From Fidelibacterota bacterium UBA2986 (lineage in GTDB: Bacteria > Fidelibacterota > Marinisomatia > Marinisomatales > AB-629-J13): 37,986 bases of DNA. Made by a program: the position numbers and the translations under genes. Shown piece by piece: positions 9,501 through 15,798 of the stretch. Position 1 is the first letter of the stretch; each line of letters opens with the position of its first letter. The stretch spans positions 1 through 37,986 of the forward strand of contig DEAI01000002.1 of NCBI GenBank assembly GCA_002346675.1, written 5' to 3'. The notes under the pieces were generated by a model. It had not been told where the DNA came from and made no database searches. It saw only the letters and a program-made list of their open reading frames with translations.

Positions 9501-12500
9501 TTCAACCTATCTTTGTTAACTACACTGACACTTCAAGTTTTGTCATAAATAACACTGGTACAGATGTACTTGAGGTTTCCAGTATAACAGTAGACGATCC
9601 AGTTTTTACAGTTTTGACATCATCAGCCTCTTTGGCACCTGGGGAGCAGCAGGTGATTCAGGTAGTGTTCTCTCCAGCAAGCTCCGGAGACTTTTCAGGA
9701 ACAATTACCCTTTCTACAAATGACTCTGATGAGGGAACAGTAAGTATCCCAGTTTCTGGTTCTGCCAGTGAGCCTCCTGTTATTGCGGTCTCCGTAGCAG
9801 CTTTATCAGATTCGCTTTTAACCGGCGAAACTTCCTCTCAAACATTTACCATCACAAACGGTGGTAGTAGTGACTTGAATTTTAGTATTGCAATTCAAGA
9901 TGAGGCAACTCGTTTACGGCATGCACAAATAAATGATCTGATTGAGCACTCTGATAATTCAGATGACTACCCTCAAGGAATGTATCCACCCTTCATGGGG
10001 CAAGCCCCATTGAACGGTGTTCCTGTTTCTGAGAGTGATGAGCCTGCTGATTATGCCTTTTTGTTGCAGGCAAATGGTCACTCCATTGAAGCAGCAAATA
10101 ATTTTGTAACTTCTTTTGATCTATCAACACCTGGAACACTGCCAAACCTTGGTTCAAATCCTGCTGGTGCTGGTTTTATTGGCGCTGGCTCTTTTGGAAA
10201 AGATGATCAATCCCATTATTATTTTGTGAGTCATAGCGGTAGTAATTTATGGAAGATTGACACAACTCTGATAACCGCTGAAAATCTGGGTTCGTTAAAT
10301 ACTGAAGGAAGTCAGACATTCGCCGGTCTTGCGGTGGATCCCACTGATGGTACGCTGTATGGAGTAACCACGGACTGTAACGCCTCCAACCTTGTCACCA
10401 TTGATCCCGGGACTATGAGTGTGACTACCGTTGGGTCAACTGGCATTGAGTGTGCAATTGCCATTGCTATAGATGCTGATGGTGTTATTTATACTTACGG
10501 AATTAAAAGTGACAATATGTACACTCTAAATAAAGCTACCGGTACAAGTACAGAATTGGGTTCGATCGGGTTTGATTCAAACTATGGTCAGGGGATGAGC
10601 TATGATAGCTATAGCGGTCAGATATATATGGCAGCCTACAATAACTCAGCACAAGCAGCTGAACTACGTGTGGTTGATACACAGACCGGAGGGACTACGT
10701 TGATTGGTGGACTTGGGTCAGGTGGAAATCAGCTTGGATTTTTAACGGTTCCGGGTGAGTTTATTAATTGGTTGACAGCAGACCCTGCAGAGGGAACTGT
10801 ATCACCTGGTGGAAGTCTCACTGTTACAGTAAATATTGATGCTGCCGGAATGAACGGAGGTGATTATTCATCTGATGTTGTTATATCCAGTAATGATCCT
10901 TCGAACCCTGAAACATCAGTAAATGTTCAACTAAATGTTACAGGTGCGCCAGATATAGCTGTTACAGAGTCAAATCTCAGTTTTTCAGAAACGTTTGTTG
11001 GATACAGTGACTCGCTTGAACTTTCTATAGAAAACTCTGGTACAGATACGCTATCAGTGACAAGCATAGCAATTGATAATGATATATTTACCCTTTCCCA
11101 CTCTTCAGCAACAATTATTGCTGGAGAAGCATTGATGCTGGGAATCGATTTTAATCCCATATCTGCGGGTGATTTTAGTGGTACAATTACAATTGTCTCA
11201 AATGACGCTGATCAAGGTAGCATTGAGGTCAGTGTAAGCGGCTCTGCCGTTATTGCTCCTGTTGCTGGTGCCGATCCAACATCATTTTCACTTGCTATGG
11301 AGTCAGGAGATCAAAACACTGCACTGCTCACCCTTAGCAATACTGGTGGCTCAAACCTGAACTATAGTATTTCAACCTCTTCCTCCCGAGATGAAACATT
11401 TGTTGATATTAGCCCATTAGAGGAATCGGGAGCTATCCGCAGGCTTTTTTACAGTCCTCCTACCAGTTTCAATACCGAACCAAATATTACTCTTGAAAAT
11501 AATAATGGTGTGGTTACAGATGGTATTTTTTGCGGTGTAGCCGAGCCAGAGCAAGAGGTCCTTGAAGAAGTGAGGAAAAGTCTGGACCTTTGGATGTCAA
11601 CTGGAGGCTACCAGCCTGATACCAGGGACACCCCACTGATTCCTGTAGCTGTGCATGTCATACGCTATGATGATGGCAGTCACGATGTTGAAGATTCGCA
11701 GATATATGAACAGATAGAAGTTCTGAGCGCTAGTTTATCAGAACATAATTTCCAGTTTGAGCTTGTAAGTATAGATAGAACCGATAATACAGCGTGGTCT
11801 ACTCATAGCTATGGAACATCTGAGGAAAATGATATGAAGGGGACTCTGGCTATTGACCCCGTTAGCACATTTAATTGGTATTTGTGTAACCTTCAGGGTG
11901 GACTCTTGGGATATGCAACATTTCCATTCATGTATCCTGAGGACAGCTATATGCACGGCGTAGTCCTCCACTCAGAGTCACTGCCTGATGGCAGTCTGGA
12001 TCCGGCGTACACTACAGGAGATGTGGGTGTACATGAGGCAGGGCACTATATTGGTCTTTATCATACCTTTCAAGGGGGTTGCAATGAGCCGGGAGATGAG
12101 GTGGATGATACACCCTATTCAGCAGAGCCAAATTGGGAGTGTCCAGAAGGCCTTGATACTTGTCCGCAGGAAGGAGAAGATCCTATTCATAATTACATGT
12201 CATATAATACCGGACAATGCATGGACCATTTCACACCAGGTCAATCTGAGCGTGCCCACTCTCTAATGTCTTTGTATAGACCCACGATGTATGCAAACAC
12301 ATCTTCGAGTAATTGGTTAAGCATTGACCCGATGAGTGGTACTATTTCTCCAGATTCAGAAGTATTAACAACTCTTACCATTAGTACTGAAAATGTATAC
12401 GCAGGAGAATATGCTACAAATATTAATGTTAGCAGTAACGACCCTGAAAACTCTGAAATTTTGATTTCGTTTGAGCTGAGCGTTACGGGAGTTGCAGAAA

Positions 12501-15500
12501 TAGATGTTACTCAGGATACACTGAGCTATGGAAATGTATATGTCGAGAGCACAGAGACCCTGGACATACAGGTTTCCAATGTTGGTACTGATGTTTTACA
12601 TGTTACAGGCTGGTCAATTGAGGGTGAAGGCTTTTCAAGTACACATGCCAGCTCGTTTGATATAGAACCAGGAGCAGATGAAAATATTTCTGTTAATTTT
12701 ACACCGACTAGTTCTGGCGCCTATAGTGGAGTATTTAGTCTTGAAAGTGATGATGATGATGAGCCAACTGTATCAATCATGCTGGAAGGCACCTCAACAT
12801 TACCACCATCTCTTAGTTTATCAGATACTACGATAAATGTAACTCTTGGACAGGGGGCATCTAGTCAAAGTAGTTTTCTATTAGCTAACAATGGCGGAGT
12901 AAATCTAAATTTTACAATTGAAGTGGGAGGTCTTGAAAATCTCGTAACCGAAGATTTTGAAATTGGATTTGGGAGTCTCACTGATATCAGTGATGCTGGA
13001 AATGGATCACCATGGGAAGTAGGCAATGGTCCTTTAGGTGCAAGTACAAGTTATGCATATGTTGATGATGATGGTGCAGGTTCAAGTGCTTCTGCTGCAA
13101 ACAGTTTGTTGGCCTCACAGGTATTAAATACTTCTGGTCAGATGACTCTGGTGTTTGACAGCTATTTTCCACAGTATTCTGGTAATTGTGGCACTGGTTC
13201 TTACTCAGAAGAAGCTAAGATTCTTGTAAGTATTGATGGAGGAGAATATTCTGAAATTATGGTTCCATCATCTACTGCGTGGACAGAAACCTCAATAGAC
13301 CTGAGTTCTCTATCCATAACAGGAAATTCCATACAGATTGTGTTTAACTATTATGATTGTGGTGGTAATTGGGGATATTATTGGGGGATAGATAATGCCA
13401 GAGTCATGGGTGTTAGCGGTGCAAATTGGCTTACACTATCTCCACTGGAGGGAGTACTTCCCACAGGTGATGTTCAAAATATTGAAGCCGTCATAAACTC
13501 TGGTAGTAACGAACCGGGTGATTATTCAGTCAATGTTCATGTTAGGGATATTAATTACATGTTAGATGAGACAATAATCTTTAATATGACAGTATTGGAT
13601 TTTGTAAATACACCACCTGCACCTTTTGCGCTTGTCTTTCCATCAGATGGGGAGGTAGTTGCAAGCTTAGAACCAGTTTTACAGTGGGACCCCGCGTTTG
13701 ACCCAGATTCAATAGATAATGTTTACTATACAATAGATTTTGGAAGTACAATTCCGGATCAGACAACCATTGATGCTGGGACTGATACATCCTATACTTT
13801 TGATCATCCATTAGATAATAATACTACTTATTATTGGCAAGTTAGAGCTAACGATGAGTATGGTGGAACATCCCAAAATATTGGTGGATGGCAAACATTT
13901 ACCGTTGACTTGGGAGATGAAGCGGATGGTAGTCCAGTTATTACTGATATATCAGATGTCCCTAATGATCAGGGTGGAGTAGTATATATCACATTTGAGA
14001 AAAGCTATTATGATACAGATACGCTTCGTATAGAGTTCTATCAAGTTGAAAGATTGGATGATGGTATTTGGGTAGGACATTCAAATTATGCTGCATATGG
14101 TTCCGATATGTATACAGTTGAAGCGGCTACCCTAAATGATTCAACTGATTCTGATCCTGGGATAACAACCTTTAGAGTAATTGCTAATATGGATGAAGGG
14201 AATTGGGAAAGTGAATCTGCTGAAGGATATTCGGTTGATAATCTGATTCCAGAGATTCCTATAGATTTTAGAGGATTAGCAGGTAATGGATATAACAAAG
14301 TAGTTTGGAATCAAATAGACACTGAAGATTTTCAGTACTACTCTGTGTATAAAAATAATTCAGTTTTGGCTTATTCCATAGAAACAGAATTTGTGGATGT
14401 TAATGCTCCATTTAATGTTGGAGACATCTACCATGTTACTGCATCCGATTTTAATGGAAATGAGAGTGCACCCTCTGAGTCCTCTTCCTACGGTTTGTAT
14501 CTCATGGATGTTAATATGAAATGGAATTTAGTTGGTCTTTCTTTTAATCTTGATTTACCGGTATACACTGAACTATTTCCCGGAGCCACTTCCAATTCTC
14601 TCTATGGTTTCGATGGCACATACTATCTCTCAGAGGATCTTGTCCCAGGGATTGGTTACTGGCTTTATTTTGAAACTGATTCTGATCCTGTTGTTTATGG
14701 ATTTGAAATTGACCAGATGCAGGTTAACCTTTTAGAAGGATGGAATATTATTAGTGGAATTACCGGAACTGTTCCGCTTGCAGCAGTACTAGACCCAGAT
14801 AATATTATTGTTCCCAATACACTATATGGATTCAATGAGACCTATTATTTAACAGATGAGATCATAAATGGTCAGGGTTATTGGCTAAATGCTTCAGCTG
14901 ATGGATTGATTTCCTTATCAAATAATGCTAGTGCTAGGATTGTTAGTAATTTTATCGATATAACAGTCAATGCAAATACAATAAGCTTCAATGGTATGGA
15001 TCTTTTCTTTGGAGTTGAAATTCCTGATAATGAGTTGATTAGCTACAGCCTGCCTCCTCAACCACCTACAGGAGCTTTTGATGTTAGATTTGAAGGAGAT
15101 ATGCGAGTGGTGAAAGAACAGGGCGAGATAAATCTTATGCACACAAATGATAATGTTGAAGTCAGCTATCATATTTTGGTAGATGCAGGTAAACATATGA
15201 ATTGGGTATTAACCTCAGAAAATGGAGATGATAATATTCTTGATGGAAGTGGTGATCTTGTTTTACCCACTTCTGAAAAATTTTATCTGCAAAAAAAGGA
15301 AGCTATACCATTGACATTTGCTATTCATCAGAATTATCCAAATCCCTTTAATCCCGTAACAACACTTAGATATGAACTACCTGAACAATCTTTTGTAACT
15401 CTAACCATATTTAATATGCTTGGTACCGAGGTATCCACTTTGGTCAATGCGGAACAGGGACCGGGTTATAAGTCAGTTCAGTGGGATGCAAAAGATAGTA

Positions 15501-15613
15501 GAGGTAATCCTGTGAGCGCAGGTGTCTATTTATATCAGATAAAAGTGGTGAATGTTTCTAACGAATCCAATAGTGGGTTAGTCAAGACTCTTAAAATGAT
15601 ATTGCTAAAATAA
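6557..15613 (+). CDS. Giant secreted mosaic protein with two M43 metalloprotease domains
   Basis: A 3018-residue protein with a clear signal peptide (FFSLIVIFFSFSFSQ) and a GGAGG ribosome site 9 nt before ATG. Order: choice-of-anchor-B propeller (about residues 75-390); M43/pappalysin-type protease 1 (about 648-902, zinc motif H815-E816-x2-H819-x5-H825, Met-turn segment ENFMDYTDDNCM); second beta-propeller (about 1165-1402); M43 protease 2 (about 1662-1912, H1826-E1827-x2-H1830-x5-H1836); jelly-roll/MAM-like domain (about 2130-2285); fibronectin-III-like domains (about 2349-2640); two WN ... GYW modules (about 2655-2790); and the NPFNP sorting domain (about 2922-3018). Each of the first five units sits inside a split Ig/BACON-like domain, and complete ASH-type Ig domains lie between. 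Both proteases keep all zinc ligands and the catalytic Glu, so both are probably active on extracellular protein; substrate unknown. A CRP-type site lies upstream and a hairpin terminator downstream. Confidence 0.93.
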   Translation: MYKYRFFSLIVIFFSFSFSQDLGVSPSELSTILYSGGSDTEELLISNSGSDTIYYQVSHEYLGGECEVLNPGLVLCPLGEKTYTNDLSDIWGYSAPDGTELAIVGTLTGVSFVDVSTDPTNPTEVGFVNGPTSQWRDMKTWSHYAYLVTEGGGGLQIVDLGDPMNPQLVSTHTSFSNAHDIYIDEFGFAYVVGSSQAGGGLHILDLNDDPENPVVVGSWSNHYIHDVFVRDNVAWCACIYDGKVHVVDVSDKSNTVTLSSFSTTGNFTHNVWLTEDSQYALTTDEIVGGAVGIYDVSDLNNVNLVYTHVTNPSHIPHNVFVKGNYAYISAYADGMVMLDITDPTNPSVAYQYDTYPGGGGFVGAWGVYPYSEMGYIYISDIGNGLFVIGPSSQNWLSESPTMGSLPPGGSDEVQVSFSAENMNIGDYEATITVQNSNESSPESIDVPVTLTVLGAPNIVLPGDTLDFGVVFSGFGDITETLNIQNNGSGTLEISSQTFDNENFSISPTSLSIESGGSADVTVTLDAIDPGDYSSNLTIQSNDPDNESESMVVLATIGTDPPLIVVNPWTFTDTLETGLTSSQSMTITNTGGADLLFSISAAQDETFLNNVINPIYPNFTPSYLRQTHNHSLDHDIYYYDDNGMYRTGTRCATYSPSLEEMNNTQSSVSEWIQSGQYERSRNVVIIPVAMHVVRYDDGSGGIDDTAIQAQMDVLNDAFLDQNFQFELITTTTTDNTSWSTHSYGTSQESEMKNALAVDPASTLNFYLCNLGGGLLGYATFPDMYPEDSPMHGVVCLTQSLPGGTASPYNEGDTGTHEVGHYVGLYHTFQGGCSEPGDQVDDTPYVASPNFGCPQGTDSCPQEGIDQIENFMDYTDDNCMTMFTPGQAERAHNLMSLYRPIIYSNQGASLEEWLSLDPMEGTVGPGSSVDVSVSFDAAGLNGGDYNASVTVGSNDPSNPEVAVSLQLTVIGAPDIDLDMTSIEFQPIFVNYTDTSSFVINNTGTDVLEVSSITVDDPVFTVLTSSASLAPGEQQVIQVVFSPASSGDFSGTITLSTNDSDEGTVSIPVSGSASEPPVIAVSVAALSDSLLTGETSSQTFTITNGGSSDLNFSIAIQDEATRLRHAQINDLIEHSDNSDDYPQGMYPPFMGQAPLNGVPVSESDEPADYAFLLQANGHSIEAANNFVTSFDLSTPGTLPNLGSNPAGAGFIGAGSFGKDDQSHYYFVSHSGSNLWKIDTTLITAENLGSLNTEGSQTFAGLAVDPTDGTLYGVTTDCNASNLVTIDPGTMSVTTVGSTGIECAIAIAIDADGVIYTYGIKSDNMYTLNKATGTSTELGSIGFDSNYGQGMSYDSYSGQIYMAAYNNSAQAAELRVVDTQTGGTTLIGGLGSGGNQLGFLTVPGEFINWLTADPAEGTVSPGGSLTVTVNIDAAGMNGGDYSSDVVISSNDPSNPETSVNVQLNVTGAPDIAVTESNLSFSETFVGYSDSLELSIENSGTDTLSVTSIAIDNDIFTLSHSSATIIAGEALMLGIDFNPISAGDFSGTITIVSNDADQGSIEVSVSGSAVIAPVAGADPTSFSLAMESGDQNTALLTLSNTGGSNLNYSISTSSSRDETFVDISPLEESGAIRRLFYSPPTSFNTEPNITLENNNGVVTDGIFCGVAEPEQEVLEEVRKSLDLWMSTGGYQPDTRDTPLIPVAVHVIRYDDGSHDVEDSQIYEQIEVLSASLSEHNFQFELVSIDRTDNTAWSTHSYGTSEENDMKGTLAIDPVSTFNWYLCNLQGGLLGYATFPFMYPEDSYMHGVVLHSESLPDGSLDPAYTTGDVGVHEAGHYIGLYHTFQGGCNEPGDEVDDTPYSAEPNWECPEGLDTCPQEGEDPIHNYMSYNTGQCMDHFTPGQSERAHSLMSLYRPTMYANTSSSNWLSIDPMSGTISPDSEVLTTLTISTENVYAGEYATNINVSSNDPENSEILISFELSVTGVAEIDVTQDTLSYGNVYVESTETLDIQVSNVGTDVLHVTGWSIEGEGFSSTHASSFDIEPGADENISVNFTPTSSGAYSGVFSLESDDDDEPTVSIMLEGTSTLPPSLSLSDTTINVTLGQGASSQSSFLLANNGGVNLNFTIEVGGLENLVTEDFEIGFGSLTDISDAGNGSPWEVGNGPLGASTSYAYVDDDGAGSSASAANSLLASQVLNTSGQMTLVFDSYFPQYSGNCGTGSYSEEAKILVSIDGGEYSEIMVPSSTAWTETSIDLSSLSITGNSIQIVFNYYDCGGNWGYYWGIDNARVMGVSGANWLTLSPLEGVLPTGDVQNIEAVINSGSNEPGDYSVNVHVRDINYMLDETIIFNMTVLDFVNTPPAPFALVFPSDGEVVASLEPVLQWDPAFDPDSIDNVYYTIDFGSTIPDQTTIDAGTDTSYTFDHPLDNNTTYYWQVRANDEYGGTSQNIGGWQTFTVDLGDEADGSPVITDISDVPNDQGGVVYITFEKSYYDTDTLRIEFYQVERLDDGIWVGHSNYAAYGSDMYTVEAATLNDSTDSDPGITTFRVIANMDEGNWESESAEGYSVDNLIPEIPIDFRGLAGNGYNKVVWNQIDTEDFQYYSVYKNNSVLAYSIETEFVDVNAPFNVGDIYHVTASDFNGNESAPSESSSYGLYLMDVNMKWNLVGLSFNLDLPVYTELFPGATSNSLYGFDGTYYLSEDLVPGIGYWLYFETDSDPVVYGFEIDQMQVNLLEGWNIISGITGTVPLAAVLDPDNIIVPNTLYGFNETYYLTDEIINGQGYWLNASADGLISLSNNASARIVSNFIDITVNANTISFNGMDLFFGVEIPDNELISYSLPPQPPTGAFDVRFEGDMRVVKEQGEINLMHTNDNVEVSYHILVDAGKHMNWVLTSENGDDNILDGSGDLVLPTSEKFYLQKKEAIPLTFAIHQNYPNPFNPVTTLRYELPEQSFVTLTIFNMLGTEVSTLVNAEQGPGYKSVQWDAKDSRGNPVSAGVYLYQIKVVNVSNESNSGLVKTLKMILLK
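6620..13618 (+). repeat. Protein-level super-repeat: five split Ig domains separated by four ASH domains
   Basis: N-terminal halves (pattern: G...S....ITN.GG..L.FSI) lie at about 6620-6750, 8236-8375, 9774-9912, 11252-11402 and 12806-12946. The matching C-terminal halves (pattern: WL...P..GT..PG......I.A....GDY...V...SNDPSNPE) lie at about 7732-7915, 9277-9460, 10758-10945, 12302-12487 and 13418-13618. Each pair is separated by 470-980 nt of unrelated domain. Complete ASH-like domains (N.GTD.L.V ... F.P.S.GDFSGTI..SND) fill about 7919-8235, 9460-9773, 10945-11251 and 12487-12805. Boundaries were read by eye and are accurate to about 10 residues. Confidence 0.75.
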
Positions 15614-15619
15614 ATTCTA

Positions 15620-15656
15620 TTGACAGTATTTTGTACTGTTAAGTAGTATTTTTTAC
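15620..15656 (+). terminator. Hairpin terminator after the mosaic protein gene
   Basis: TTGACAGTA (15620-15628), loop TTTTG, TACTGTTAA (15634-15642): nine pairs with one G-T, starting 6 nt after the stop codon, followed by a T-rich run (TATTTTTT). The stem is AT-rich, so it is a weak terminator at best. The same bases also read as TTGACA-N18-TAGTAT, a promoter-like pattern for the next gene. Confidence 0.45.
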
Positions 15657-15798
15657 CATTTTTGATTAAGCAAGGGTTGAATATAATTTATTTGGTTTAG
15701 TTAAACAGATCAATTGATTACTGTGTGTAGAATAAAATATTGAGTTTTAGTACCCAATTAAATTTCTCCAAATTATTTTTTCTTCAATTGGAAGTAAT

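Noticed and set aside
11988..12266. Plus-strand ORF in another frame inside the giant protein gene
   Set aside because: It overlaps the second M43 zinc site; low-complexity translation and no independent support.
15708..15720. ATCAATTGAT palindrome as an operator
   Set aside because: A short AT-rich palindrome, expected by chance in this composition; kept only as part of the shared-element observation.
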